DNA from: Eopsaltria australis
Lineage: Eukaryota > Chordata > Aves > Passeriformes > Petroicidae
Assembly: GCA_034509425.1 (NCBI GenBank)
Contig: JAVTVJ010000829.1
Coordinates: 1-64,000 of the forward strand
DNA: 64,000 bases
Direction of reading: 5' to 3'
The position numbers and the translations under genes are program-made. The notes under the pieces were generated by a model. It ran no database searches. It saw only the letters and a program-made list of their open reading frames with translations, and was not told the DNA's origin. This document shows positions 49,621 to 62,987 of the stretch, piece by piece (position 1 is the stretch's first letter; each line of letters starts with the position of its first letter).

Positions 49621-52600
49621 GGATCTTGAATCTGAACTTTAATAATAGTAATATGTATAATGCTTCAGTGTTCCTCTGTAAATATTCTTTTATTTTGAGA
49701 GGCAAGGTGTCATGGTTGTCACACTTATTTGTTATTCCGTGAATATTTATTGAGAACTATAAAATATAGGAAAGAAAGTAAAGGGAAATTTTGAGACTTA
49801 GACACGTTTCTAACCTTCATGTTGTGTTATTGATACCTTATTTTACCAGTGTTGATAAGTTATTTCAGTGGGTTGATTGTTTGAGCTATCATTTTTATAA
49901 TGCAGTGACAGAGTGAGGGAGTTTTAAAGTGTTTGTAAACCAAGAAAGCTGTAATGAACTTCAAATAAGCAGGCATGATGAGTGTGACTCATTTCACTTT
50001 ATAGTCAGTGAGAAGATATAGGGATATTTAAGGAATAATTTATTTTATCCTAAGCTAAACACCTACAATAGTCCAGATAAACTGTTTTCTAAATGCATCC
50101 ACCTCTCTCCCTTGCCTGCAGTTGAGAATGTGATGACTAATTTTGGTTTAGTGTCTACTGTGTAGGTGTTCAAAGCTGCATAAGTGTGATCCCTTTGACT
50201 TGACTCTCTGTAAAGCAGCATGTTACAGCTGGCATGGATATGCCAGGCTCAGGTTTAGATTAGAACAGGCTACTGGCTTTTGCTTCAGAAGGGGAGTTGT
50301 AACTCTACAGAAGGAAGGGGTTTGCTAAACTTTGACATATGTAGAAGCTAATGGGGTTTCTAAAGCTACATTTTGCTTTTCTTTCTTCTGCTTGTTTTCC
50401 TACTCCTCATCCATAAGACTCTGCAACAGAGTACAAAGATACGTTCATTAACTTGTTGGGGTTTTTTTATTTGGACTGAGAAGCTGTGTTTCATAAGAAA
50501 ATCTACTTGCTAATCCAAATGGGTAGCAATTTAAATATGTATTTAATTGCTTAAAACCCTTCATGACTTAAGTCACTGTACTGTCAATTGAGACAATGTA
50601 GGTAATGGAACAATTGCCAGTAGTCACCCTCCTGGAGGACAAAAGGCTTGCAGAAGTAGACCTAGCTTTCAGGGACTAATTAAATCTATCTTTTGTCTTG
50701 AGCTTAATACAAAAATGTTGTTCTCCTAACTTGTTTCATTTATCTTCAAGAAGCAAAATGCTGGTTCCTGACACAAGGCTGCAGAGAGATGCCAAATGAA
50801 TGTAATAATTCTATTATTACAATGAGCAGTGCTGAAAGGCTGAGTCTCTTTTCGCTGCTGTAGGTCAGTAGACTTTTCTCAGAGAAATGATGATGCTGCA
50901 CCATGGATGCAAGTAAGGGTGTTTTGGGACACAGGATACTAAGGAGAAAAAGGCAGACATTCAATAGGCCCCACTGACTCGTAGCTGAACCAACACCAAA
51001 GGGAAGAGGAGATTAATTTTTTTTTTAATGGTAAATAATTTGCTTCCCTTTCTCTTAATATTGGATAAGCAATATCAGACTGCAGCTCAGTTGCTTCTGG
51101 CAGTCTCCCCTGCCCAAGGAAAGCTCAGAATCAAGGCAGGATGGAGCTGCAGGAAGATAAATAAATTAAGCATAAATAAATTAAATAGTTCCTATTTATG
51201 TCAGAAATTGGACAAATTCCTTGGCATCTGGAAAAATTCACTGCTAGCCAAGGTTAGCACTGACGACCAGAAACTCTATTACCAGTCTTAACAATGCGTC
51301 AAAAATGAAAGGGAATTCTCTATCTATTTCAGAATGCAGAAGCTTTCCCTGTTTATGCCTGGGTTTGTTTCCTCACTAAATGCAGAACAGGGTTGTTAAT
51401 TTGCCATCCTCTTGTCCTGTGAACAGGTAGTCCTCTCATGATTAGTTACAACCTCACTAAAAAGTGGTTGGTCTGTCAGGTGGGAAAGCCCAAATACATC
51501 TCCCAGACAACAGGGAGAAAATATTACATCAAAAGAGGCACTTAGAAGCCTTACTCTGCATATCACAAATGAGGCACAGGCCCTGTGAAATGTAAAGGGA
51601 CAAAATCAAAATATTTCAGAGCAGAGCAGGCTCCAGGTGGCTTGAACTTTATGCCTACTCTTTTAATCAAGACAGAATGTTGGATAGATCACTAATACTC
51701 ATGGGAGCTGTGAGGCCAAATTCTTCACTAATCCCCTCATAAAAACATCCACATTGAATAGTACTGTAAAAGTCAAAAGCTGGGTCAGCTCACACAATCT
51801 TTTGAAGATTTAATGAGAAATTTCCATATATATTTTGAGGGATGTAACAGCACATCTGAAGAAGAAAAACCCAGGTAAGAAAAATTTGACACCTGGTCAA
51901 ATTTTGTATAATGGGAACAGTTTTACAGATTTCAGCAGTACTCCAAATGATCATTTACACAGTAAAAATTATTGCTCAGTCAGACCTCCTCTAAACAACT
52001 TATCCTCCTTTGAAAAACTGCATTCTTCCTAGAAGGGCATAGTATATATAATATCCTGAGCTCAGTTCCTGTAGTAATGCATGAAATTCTATAGATCAAG
52101 AACCAAGTTTTAGGGCCAGCACTGTACTGGATGTTTAAAATGGAAATTCTCAGATGAGCCGTGTATGCAAAAGGAGAGTAAATACAATATTTTTAGTCAT
52201 CACAAGCATTCATTTCTTCTCTTTTTCTCTTCAAGTACAGTAAATGGCACATATAGAATATGTTGCAATCTATCAACCCTCTAAGAAAAGTTCCATCCAG
52301 CTATCAAGAGAGTATTTTTAAGCCTTCATTCATTTTCTTGTCACCAAAACTAGTCTACCCTGTAGAAATTTACTGATGCTGTAAAGTCAAGAGCCATCGT
52401 GGAGACAAAGGAGAATTCAGCTGTAATACAAGATGTGACTGGCAACAGGGACTTCATTATTGTCCTGAAATCCAGCAGTGCAAAGCCTTCCTCTTACAGA
52501 ATGAACCAAGATTCCTGTTTCATACTCAGAATTCTTCAGCTGAAAAATAACCCAAAACACTGAAAATTTAGGGATTCAATTTTACCAAAGGAATTTGGGC

Positions 52601-54062
52601 TATGTTACAAATTAATTGGAAAAAAAATTAAAATCTCAAAGCAACAGGAAAAAGTAGACAAAGCTGTGATTTTTTTATTAGACTATTCTGAGTTCTACCT
52701 GAAGTCCTTAGAGTGACTTTTTTTTCCTTCTTCATTTTTTATTTTTAAAAATGGACCTTTCTGTTCGTACGCACCTTAAAAATGTATCCTGCCCAGAAGA
52801 TTCAACAGCCCTAAATAAGAATCAATACACTCACTTTTAGCTCAGTGATATGGGTGGAAAAATATTTTACCTTCATATCTAAGACATGCCTATATAATAT
52901 CACTACTCAGTAGTCTGGACAGATTAAAAAAATACCTATTATAGGAAAATTACTTTTAAATTATATTTATTTTAAATTATTATTTTTTTATAAACTAGGA
53001 GTGTATAAAAGTTCTGATGTTGGAGAAATAATAAGCAATGGATTATGGAAAACATTGTGTGAGTTTGCCTAGAATATTGGTCATGTGGCCAATGCAGCTA
53101 TTTTATGATCTGCAGACTCATTAAACCTGCCTGAGGGCAGCTAGGTACAAAAATATCACTGGAAGCTCCCCCACATAGGCTGGTAGGAGGACACACAGTG
53201 CAGTTCCTGCTGTGTTTGCTCTGTCTTTTTCTCTTCCCTAGGCATTTGTTATGGGCTCTTCTCAGACAAGGTTCTCTTGAAGGTTCACGGGTCCTTTGAT
53301 CTGACCAGAAAGAGAGCCCTCTCTCACAAGGAACATTTCTCACTCCAGGTTTTCTCAAGCACTCAGAACAGTGCTGCGCTGAGCTTTCTGCTATCTGCTG
53401 CTTTGCAGAGCCTGAGGAGATAAGAACACCACAACTGACCGCTGCCTTGGTGGGGGTGTCTGAGTAGTTGCAGCCAAAAAGGACTGCATTTGCAAAAGAG
53501 GTGATCTAGACAATTCTAAGGGAGGATTGCATCTGGCTACCATGAGGTTCTGGGACTGAAATTCTGAGAAACATAAATACTGTTTTCCTGTCAAAAATAA
53601 ACTTTGCTTACGCAATTTCCTGAACTTTAAGAACCTTCAATAAGAAACACAAATTTTTAAAAAGGGTATTTTTTCCCCAAGTAGATTAATAACATATTCA
53701 CTCATCAAATTAGATAGTCAAGAAACCTTTTTAATGACACTGTCACAGGAATTCGTCATACTCATTATCATTCAATTAGTCAGTCACAGAACATTATTGG
53801 CTGTAAAAATGCCTATTCAATCTGTGTTGATATCCACACATATTTGTTATGAAGCTAGATTTGACCAAACAGCCCACCAGCATAACTGAGATATTGCAGG
53901 AAAGAAAATAATTCAATATGCTACCCCTGTGAGAGTTTCTGTGATATGAAAAGAGCAATCCCATTCATTATATGTCATTGACCATGACTGATAGTAGATT
54001 TCTTTAAGTGCGTTTTTCTGATGTCTGATAGCCTTAGAAAGTACAGTAGGAAGAGCATTGCC
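49621..54062. other. AT-rich single-copy DNA, no gene established
   Basis: No repeat family recognised. A 59-codon open frame behind a good acceptor-like sequence lies at 53244-53423 (plus strand) and is discussed as an observation. A slightly GC-richer patch runs from about 53120 to 53470. Confidence 0.55.
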
Positions 54063-54628
54063 AGCAAGTCAAGGGAGTTGGTTCTGAACCCTGCTCAGCC
54101 CTAGCAAGGCCACATCTGGAGTTCTGTGTCCAGTTCTGGTCCCCTCAGTACAGGAAAGATATGGGGCTCCTGGAATGAGTCCAGTAAAAGAAAACAAAGA
54201 TTATTAGGGGACTGGAGTATCTCTCTTAAGTGGAGAGACTGAGGGAGGTGGGCTTATTCAGTCTCAAAAGGACATGACTGAGAAGGGACCTCATCAATGT
54301 CTATCATTATCTGAAGGGAGGCTATCAGAGGATGGAACCAGGCTCTTCTCAGTGGTGCCCAGCAACAGGACAAGAGGTAAGGGGCTGAAACTGATGCACA
54401 GGAAGTTCCACCTGAATATGAGGAAGAATTTCTTTACTGGATGAGTAACTGCACACTGGAACAGATTGCCCAGAGAGGTTGTGGAGTCTCCCTCATCGGA
54501 GATATTCAAGATCTGGATGCAATCCCATGCCATGTGCTCTGGTATGACCATGCTTGAGCAGGGAGGTTGGACCAGCTGACCTACTGTGGTCCTTTCCAAC
54601 CTGACACGTTCTGTGATTCTGTGATTCT
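54063..54628 (+). mobile_element. CR1 LINE fragment A, plus strand, inverted partner of the 59-kb copy
   Basis: The 5' part reads GCCACATCTGGAGTTCTGTG, CCAGTTCTGGTCCCCTCAGT, TCCTGGAATGAGTCCAGTAA, then the block GTGGAGAGACTGAGGGAGGT, the ORF2 C-terminal region, GGTTGTGGAGTCTCCCTC, and the 3' end GTCCTTTCCAACCTGACACG with two GATTCTGT-type tail units. Part of it (54195-54621) is the reverse complement of 59062-59489 with only 6 mismatches and no gaps. To the left of 54195 the two copies are still both CR1 but diverge strongly. It is 5'-truncated and carries stops in the sense frame. The 115-codon frame 54294-54641 on the minus strand is antisense. Confidence 0.92.
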
Positions 54629-57600
54629 CTTCATGTCTCATCCTGAATAAAGCTCCAAACTACAAATTAGGACTGGATCCTGAATCAGAACTGTGCCTTT
54701 CTTTCATCATTGAAAACTCTTTTGAAACTTTGTCTTCTCTTTGCCTTGCCAACAGAACCAATCTCCTGGACACCCATACTTGTTCATAGCAAAGGGTGAG
54801 CTTTAACTGCATCCCATTCTCTTCTGAAACCTCTCTCGTATTTCCAGTTTTAGGGCAGAAGAACTGAAATCATTCACACATTCTTCGTCATATTTGGAAT
54901 TTGATTCCTACAGTTTGTGTTCCAGAAGCACTCTCTTCTCAGACAATTTTGGGCAGTTGTACTGAATTGATTAACTGTACTGTAGTCCTAGCATGCTTCT
55001 GCTTACTCTCACAAGGTTGTTCTACTTCAATAGATTTTTAATTATTATTTTTTAATTTATGTGTTAGTCTGAATAACAGGACATGAATAATTGTGGAAAT
55101 CTAATTTACATCATGAGTTATTTTTAGTATAGTCAGGATTAAAAAAGAAAAGAGCAAAAAACCACAACACCTCATTTACACATTTAAATTTGCTGTATGT
55201 CTTGAAAATGACATAGCATAGTAATGATTACTGGAAAAATTATAAATTATATTAATTTTAGCCATCTTCGCTTTATAGATTTTAATTGTGAGGCTTCCTC
55301 TCTTTTGTAGTGAAGAAAGGTTATAGTTCTACACGATTCTTATTAGTACCTGATCCAAATTGATTTCACATAATCATAGCAGAATAAAAATGAAAATACA
55401 TGTTTTACAATGAGCCATACACACACATACACATGCATACCTAACATTAACAGCAGAAGATAATAAATATTTCTAATTGCTAGCATAAGTGTGCAAGTAG
55501 CCTGAAATTTTTCTTTACCCGTAAGTGAGCTGACTGTCATGCCATTATGCAGTACAATATATTATCATCATCAAATTACTTCCTATTCTGTTAAATAATT
55601 ACAAAGCACAAAATGCTTTGCAACAAGACAATGCTTGTCAGTTGATGGGTTGCTTCCTGACATGATCCAGCTGTGTGTTAAACAAATGCAAGCCTGTTAG
55701 TAGCAAGACTTCCCAATCTAGCAATATCTGTCAATTGCAGTATCAGTTGTTTTTAACCGACTGTGTTTCCTGAATGTCAAATATTAGCAGGGAAAGGGAT
55801 AGAGGGAACTCCTGTGCATACTGCACAGGAATCACTGTCCATCACAGTAATTCATTTCTTGCGTATAAAACTGGTCTGCCAATTTTCCCAAATTATTCAC
55901 ACGTGTTGCAGCATGGCCATTGGCTAAGTCATTATTTAGAAACATTATTTTTTCAAGAAATTGATAGTTTCTTACAGAGATTCTATTTTCTTGCTTATTT
56001 TGTTCCTCATATGCACTGAAAACACACAGGTCACCATGGGTTACTGTGATGTGAGAAAATGAAGGAAAACTCCTCTTGGTTTCAGATGTTTGGGATAAAC
56101 CACAACCTTGGATTTAACTCATCATCATTTGTGGATTACCTTGTCCAACAAGTGTGAAGGTGGCAAATGAAAGCCTTTTTTAGAGATTGCGACTCCTCAG
56201 ATTTTACTTTCCAGCTAGGTGCCAATGCCAGGGACTTAAAAATGCTAAGGAACACAAAACATGCTAAGACAGATGGGCTTTAGCACTTAGCTCAGAACTG
56301 AATAGCTAATGAATCCTCTGTTCATACATCCAATACCCTGTGTTACAGCAGTTCAGACACATAAAATTGCCTCTAATCTCAGGTAGCATCATGGTTCTGT
56401 GTGCCATTCACTGTGACCTTTTGGAGTTTGTTTAGGCTGCTATGTCTCCTTAGCTGCACAAGTAAGACTGAACAATAGTAACATGCTCTGGATTTAGCAC
56501 TTCATTTACCCATATCTGTGTTTTGCATGTACTCTTTAGAAAATTTATGTTAAAAAATGCAAGCTTTAAAAAATTTGGGCTAAAAATCTGAAGCAGAAAA
56601 AAATGTCCAAAGTACAATTTTGATTTGAAATGCAAGATGAATGGAAAGTTTGGAGGAAGGTTTTATTTTTTCAAATCATTAAACACATAATGTAGCAATG
56701 TTAGTTTAGACATTTATTTCCTCAGGAAAGACATCCTAGGAGGGGAAAGGATTTACATGAAAGTGCAGATATGTGTGTACATTTGAACATACAAGCAGCT
56801 GTAATAGATTTAATAGAGTGCACAACAGACATTCTTCTCTACAGCTGTACTTGCAAGTCAACCAGAATTTCAAAACTGTGAAAGGAGTTCAGTTTTAAAC
56901 AATGTTTCTTAGGGGCTGTTATCTTGCCTGTTTAAAAAAAAAATCACTCTGGCATGAAGTTGGTATATATAAAGTTCCAGCCTGGGACCCATTTTTTAGA
57001 CAAAGTAATACACCTTCATTTTTTTAAATTAAATTGTACAGGCTGTTAACCTATAATCCTAAGTATAGTTATGACATTTTCTCTACATGTATCAAAGGAG
57101 TGTTTAATTACACATGGAAAATGTCGAGCTAGTTAGGATAATGCACATTTCTTACTTTCAAAAGGCTGGGAAAGGGATTTTAGCCAATCAAGTAGTAGAG
57201 AAAATTGGTTGTTCAACTGAGAATCAAGTTAATTATTAAGCCCCAAAACCTAAAAAGAGCTTTCTTTTTCTGAAGTCTGGTCCTAAGTTCACGCTCTGGC
57301 AAGATGTTTCTTTATTACACAGAACCAAGTAGACATGGTCAGAAGTATTATAAATAGTACCAGCTGGCTACAACAAATTATAAATGAGGAATTCCAAATT
57401 CTTTATAGTAGTCTTGGATTTGCATTGCAGAAGTAATGGATCTGATGGAATAAGCATACATAATACTAAGTTTTAGTCAATAGTACCTCTAGGACTTGGA
57501 TTCCTTTTCTTCCTTTCCTCCTATTTAGAATTCTCAGGCTCCAGATGCCCTAAACTATTTCACTGATTATGCTACAAAGTCCCAGTTGCATACAAGTATT

Positions 57601-59061
57601 TATTTTACTAGAAACAAAACTAGACACTCTTTTCCCTCACAGCACTACTGAGATACAATATACCTTTATTCTTCTTCAAAGGATCAGGAGCTCAGACGTG
57701 TTTGAAAAAAAATCATCTTAAGTTCATGCATTTGAAAATCAATTGATTTATGCTTCATCTCATGTCATTTAGTGTAAATTATCCAGTAGAAGAAGAGTAA
57801 CTCATATTACCTCAGAGAAAAGACCAAGCATGTATTATGTATCAGGAACCTTAATTGTGCCTCTATTAGAAGACAGTTGAAAGGAAATATTAATTTCCAA
57901 TACTATGCACAGGCTGCAGAATGCATTGAATTATTACAATTCACCAATGATAGACACTGTGAAAAGCTCCAAATGAGATTTAAAATTACTTTTTTGAATT
58001 AAAAAGCCATCAACTTGAATTTTTAGATATGTGTGAGCCATTACTGAATGATTCATTTAAGTACAAAGCATAAATATCAGCACACTCTTAGCCACCCCCT
58101 TAATAATGTCTATGGAAAAGAAATAGCTTTGTTGTTCCTCCACAATTCCTGGGAGAGCCCTCACTGGAGTTGTTAGGAATAAAGGACATCTAGGAACAAG
58201 CCTCGATTCCCTTGTGTATTTGCTGAATTCTTTGCATATTACTGGCTGAAAGTCTAGACTTTTAGCTATGAGATGTAATACGCAAACTTGTTGGTATCAG
58301 AGGAGAGAGCTAACAAAGGAAAAAGCAGGTCTGCTCTGACACCACCAGACTGCTGAAACTATTTAGCTTGTCATTCTACATATGGATGCTCAGAGGAAAA
58401 TACTGAGTTTCAGCACAAGCATCTCAGAAGGATGACTGCCCTTACCCTCAAGAGTCTGGAGAGTAACAGAACCTCATAACGTTGGTGTTAGCTTCTCAGA
58501 AATGTGGCTTACTTCTGTCTGCACATTTTCCATCACACAGAGCCATTCTACATGAAGCAAATGTTGTTCCAAGCCCCATTGAGTCACAGAAGAGATGTCC
58601 CAGAGAATCTTCTGGTTCAGTTCCACAGCTCGGAGAACTTCAGAGTTATTCCATCTGCAGCACCATAAGGCTGGGTAATCTTCTGGCACACATTATATTA
58701 CAAGCTTGTACTCACATAGTAAAACAGAATATCTATCCTTAGGGATGAATTCCATATTTAGAGATTATTTTTTTTTCTGCTTTTACTCAATAGATTTTTA
58801 TTTCAAGTTCAGGCTTTACTGAACTTCAAGTAGCTGTTTACACTAGAAAGCCTCAAATCTGCCAAGACATCAAGACAACCTCAGCCCCATATTACATGCC
58901 ATTGTGGGTAGCTCTGTTCGATTCAAACAAATCACTCACGGTAAATACATTAAGTATGGATATTTATATTGCCATAAAATCAAAGCAGGCCTACTCAAGG
59001 TATGTAACAGTAACAGCCTGGCCATACTAGGCATTTTTTCATGCCTGCTCTTTTAAACACA
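54629..59061. other. AT-rich spacer between two inverted CR1 copies, no gene seen
   Basis: About 4.4 kb with no recognised gene or repeat. Both CR1 3' tails point into this spacer. Open frames are below 90 codons and have no recognisable motif. Confidence 0.6.
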
Positions 59062-59570
59062 CAGAATCACAGAACGTGTCAGGTTGGAAAGGACCACAGT
59101 AGGTCAGCTGGTCCAACCTCCCTGCTCAAGCATGGTCATACCAGAGCACATGGCGTGGTATTGCATCCAGATCTTGAATATCTCCGATGAGGGAGACTCC
59201 ACAACCTCTCTGGGCAATCCGTTCCAGTGTGCAGTTACTCATCCAGTAAAGAAATTCTTCCTCATATTCAGGTGGAACTTCCTGTGCATCAGTTTCTGCC
59301 CCTTACCTCTTGTCCTGTTGCTGGGCACCACTGAGAAGAGCCTGGTTCCATCCTCTGATAGCCTCCCTTCAGATAATGATAGACATTGATGAGGTCCCTT
59401 CTCAGTCATGTCCTTTTGAGACTGAATAAGCCCACCTCCCTCAGTCTCTCCACTTAAGAGAGATACTTCAGTCCCCTAATCATCTTTGTCACCCTTCACT
59501 GGACCCCTTTCCAGGAGCTCTATGTCTGTCTGCCCAGGACTGGACACAATACTCCCCCTTCATCCAAGTA
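59062..59570 (-). mobile_element. CR1 LINE fragment B, minus strand, inverted partner of the 54-kb copy
   Basis: On the plus strand it begins with the complement of the CR1 tail (CAGAATCACAGAACGTG), then GTCAGGTTGGAAAGGACCAC, and continues through the 3' UTR and ORF2 C-terminal region to CTCTCCACTTAAGAGAGATA and CAGGACTGGACACAATACTC. Bases 59062-59489 pair with 54621-54194 without gaps and with 6 mismatches (98.6% identity by my count). Beyond 59490 the two copies remain alignable as CR1 but have dense mismatches and an indel of about 10 bp. The 101-codon plus-strand frame 59084-59389 is antisense and resembles the one at 54.3 kb only because the DNA is nearly identical. Confidence 0.92.
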
Positions 59571-59717
59571 ATTAATGTGTGTCTTTATTCTATTTTATAA
59601 TTCTCTGTTATCAGGTTGATCTGTCTTTTATTTTTCTCCATTTTTAATTCTTATTTCAGATACAGCTAAATCTCTTTTGTAGGCTGAAAGATTACTTCCC
59701 AGAATCCCCAAGGAATT

Positions 59718-59873
59718 CATCATGGCACCAAGCCTGCCAGAGATCAAGAAGAGCTTGGACAACTCTCAGACACATAGTCTGATTCTTGAGGTGATCTTGT
59801 GCAAAGCCAGAAGCTGGGTTTCAATAATCCTTGTGGGTCAACTCAGGCAAGTCTGTGATTCTATCCTTTAATT
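59718..59873 (+). mobile_element. CR1 LINE fragment, 3' end, plus strand
   Basis: Landmarks are GGCACCAAGCCTGCCAGAG, ATCAAGAAGAGCTTGGACAA, CTCTCAGACACATAGTCTGA, GCAAAGCCAGAAGCTGGGTT, AATCCTTGTGGGTCAACTCA and the tail TCTGTGATTCTATCC. This is the ORF2 end plus 3' UTR of CR1 in plus orientation, about 150 bp from the minus-strand copy at 59062-59570. It belongs to a different 3' UTR type from that copy, so it is a separate insertion. Confidence 0.85.
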
Positions 59874-59978
59874 CTATGGCAGTATAAGGCTTCTGCCTTC
59901 AAAGTAACCCCTCTTTCTATTACAGTTTCTTTTACCTTAACCTTAATGATCAGTCATAATACTTCTGGGACTTTTTTC

Positions 59979-59996
59979 TTTTTTTTTTTTTTTTTT
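59979..59996. repeat. Run of 18 T
   Basis: Uninterrupted T run preceded by a 6-T run and one C. Mononucleotide repeat. Confidence 0.95.
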
Positions 59997-61052
59997 CTAA
60001 ATAATTTTCTGAAGTCTATTTTGGGCTGTCTTTAGTAGTTAAGAGTTATAAGGCAATTTTGGTGCCTTTATCAGTTCAGCAGCATTTTAGGTCTGTGGTG
60101 TGCTAAGACAGTTGACTGTCAATTTCAGCTGTCACTACAACAAAGGTGAGGGAAACTGAAGTTGTTTCTTCCAGATAACTACAGCCACCAAGCTACTGGT
60201 TGTTCTGTACTCAGCTGATTTATTACTCTATGAGAAACTTTTCAATTTGTTCTGCTTATTTGTGTTTGTTTTTAAAATGGGTTTAGGTATCATGAGCTTC
60301 CTATAATACATTTGCTTAGAGAACTACAAAATATCTATGAATTGTCTGGTGTCACATTGTTCTACCACAACAATTGTAGAAGGAACATAAAAGATGACAA
60401 GTGCAAATCAAAGTCCCCTTTCCTATATGTTAGAGGTTATTCTAAACAAAAAGTTTTGAATTTTAATTGCATAAAATTAAGAAAAAGACCCTGTATTTCA
60501 GGGGTTTTTTTTATTGAACTGGATTTTGCTAGTGAAAGAAAACCCAGAAAAAAATTTCATCCCCACTACCTGGACTGTAGTGATAATACATCATAATAAA
60601 AAGTAAAGCATTCAAGAGAGCTGGCTGACAGCAAAAACAGAAGACTGGGGACCTTGCAAGCATATGACCTTTTTGTAATTTCATAGGTGTCTTATAAATT
60701 TATCTTTATATTTGGATATCTATGTCTTCCTCAGGCTGACTCCCTCCATTCCTATTAAAATCTCCTATTTTGTTATCCTGACATTTTTGTGAGAGTAGAG
60801 GTTCTATCCTTGAAAATAATAAGCCTATTTTTGTATGTTTTGTAGTATGTTCGACATGTTAGACATTTTCTTCTTGGAAAAGATGAGAGTCCTTTCTCAT
60901 CTTTCTCATGCAATTTTTGTACACCAGTGTCAAAACTAACAAATAAGTGATTTTTTTTTTAAGATTCCATAATTCCTCTCCAAGATTCTGTTGATAGCAT
61001 TGGTAAAATTCTTTTTGGTTTCTTTGCTTGTTATTTGGTTTTGCGGTGTTTT

Positions 61053-61118
61053 GATTGGTTGGTTTTTTGCTTGGTTTTTTTTTTTTTTTTTGTTGTTTTT
61101 TTTTTTGTTTTTTTTTTT
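61053..61118. repeat. T-rich low-complexity tract with GG/G interruptions
   Basis: Long T runs broken by single G or GC (TTGGTTGG, TGTTGTTTTT). It follows a GGTT-rich lead-in beginning near 61030. Confidence 0.9.
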
Positions 61119-62946
61119 AATGCCGGCTGGCTAGGCTTGAAAAGTTTAATTAAATAAGATTTAGACAGGTCTAAAGCAGATTATATAGTCTGACGACTGC
61201 ATTTCTGGCAGGTCCACATAGAGACTGGCAACTGGGAGCCATCATGAGAGTCCAGCCCTAGGGAAGAGGTGCAGGCTGAATTGTCCCACAGTTGGAAACC
61301 TGTGAGTCCAACACAGCTGCTCAGGGAAATAGCTGGCATCTTCACCAAAGCTGAATCTGTTTCATGGATCTGCTGCAGAAACGAGTCAATTTTACCTCGG
61401 CTGGATATTTCTAGCATATGTAGGGACTGAATTTAGGATATTTTTTTCTTCTGGGAACAGTGGGGTTTAGGCTAACTTTAGCACTGAAAAAGCTTCCTGA
61501 GCTGTGGCATCACCTGGAAAGAAGCCAATGTTGACTTGAACTGGGGGAGCTGGAGATGAAATCACATTGACAGACAGTTTTTCTCTCTTTTAGACTAATA
61601 GGAAATAGTGATGTTTGATCTGATAAGAAGGCAAGAATGTTGTCATGGACGTCTGGGTTCTGCTGCTAAAAATTACAGAATCTGTGGCTTGTGATAAGAA
61701 CGAAGGCAACTTCTAAAAATTAAAAAATCAAGAAGACAATTCACATGAATACTATTAAAAAAAACAATTGCCACAATCCTTCCCTCTCCTGTCCATCCTA
61801 GTTCTTATAGATTATCTGTAGCCAAGATAGGGTATGTTAACGACATAATATCAATGTCATTTTCATCTATCTCTTTCATTTTGGCTTTATCTTATTCTGA
61901 AGCAGGCTTGCCGCCAACTTCGAAGGCACGTTGTTCATAATGGAAAGTGTCCTTTTTTCTTATTTAATGACATAGTCCTTCTTCTGGATACGAGAATAAT
62001 GGACATGAGAACAATAATCTGAATGATGTTATGTAATGAAAAGCTGCATTTCTTCCCACAAAGCAGGTTTCTTGCTACAGAGTTATTTCAGGAGCTTTCA
62101 AATGCTTTTTTCTCTGCAATGATGTGCTGATAACATCATCACAAACAAAATGCTGTAGATTAGTAAAGAAAATAGTCTGCTAGAAGGATTGGCAGAAAAA
62201 AAAGCTTGAAAAAGTACAAACAGAATGAATGCAATTCTTACTTTCTTAAGGAAGAAACTAATAATGCAGCAGAGCCTCAAACAGCCTTCAACTGATCTTT
62301 TTGGAGCTAAATCAATTAAAAAGATGTGAAAGGAATATTGTAACCATTTAGAAGAACATTCAAGGAGAGAAAATTAGATTTACTTGGCATAAAGTTCCCT
62401 TGTCAATGTACTATAGAGAGAACAAAGGACCTCAAGAGGGTAGAAAGGCTGTAGAAACACACCACCTTTGACTTTTAAAAATGAGGTTTTCAGACAGGGG
62501 TAGGAACAAATTTTATATTAATGATCCCTGGATTTTTTGCTGCTCATTAATAATGAAAATAAGAAACTAGTAAAAAAGGGCAGATATCAACTTTCAGAGA
62601 AAAGAGCTTAGATCAGAATCTGTCAATTCAATTGAACAAAAATTCTGGAAATTTCAGAAGAATCCGGAACATAAAATTTTGTAATGGATCATAAAGAGGA
62701 ACATTGGATAACATTAGAACATGGACACCCAGAGTCAGAAATTACAATTTGTATTTAGGAGAAGACTGGTCAAAATCATCCTGAAACAGTGAGATGAATA
62801 TACATACAAATATATGTAGTTGGGCAGCTTCAATAGCAGATCAGACAATAATGCCATATAGTATTACTGATCTTTCCTTTGAGCACCTGAATGGGTTATT
62901 TTCTGAATGCTAGATGATTAGCAACTGCTCTTCACCCTGGTTCAGA

Positions 62947-62987
62947 AAAAACAAACAAACAAACAAACAGACAAACAAACAAACAAA
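62947..62987. repeat. (AAAC)n tetranucleotide microsatellite
   Basis: About ten AAAC/CAAA units with one ACAG interruption near 62968-62971. Confidence 0.95.

Noticed and set aside
58915..58928. GTTCGATTC resembling a tRNA B box
   Set aside because: No A box, acceptor stem or anticodon arm could be formed around it.
54294..59389. Two nearly identical predicted proteins (54294-54641 minus, 59084-59389 plus) as a gene family
   Set aside because: Both frames are antisense readings of the homologous CR1 3' regions; the resemblance is explained by the DNA identity.
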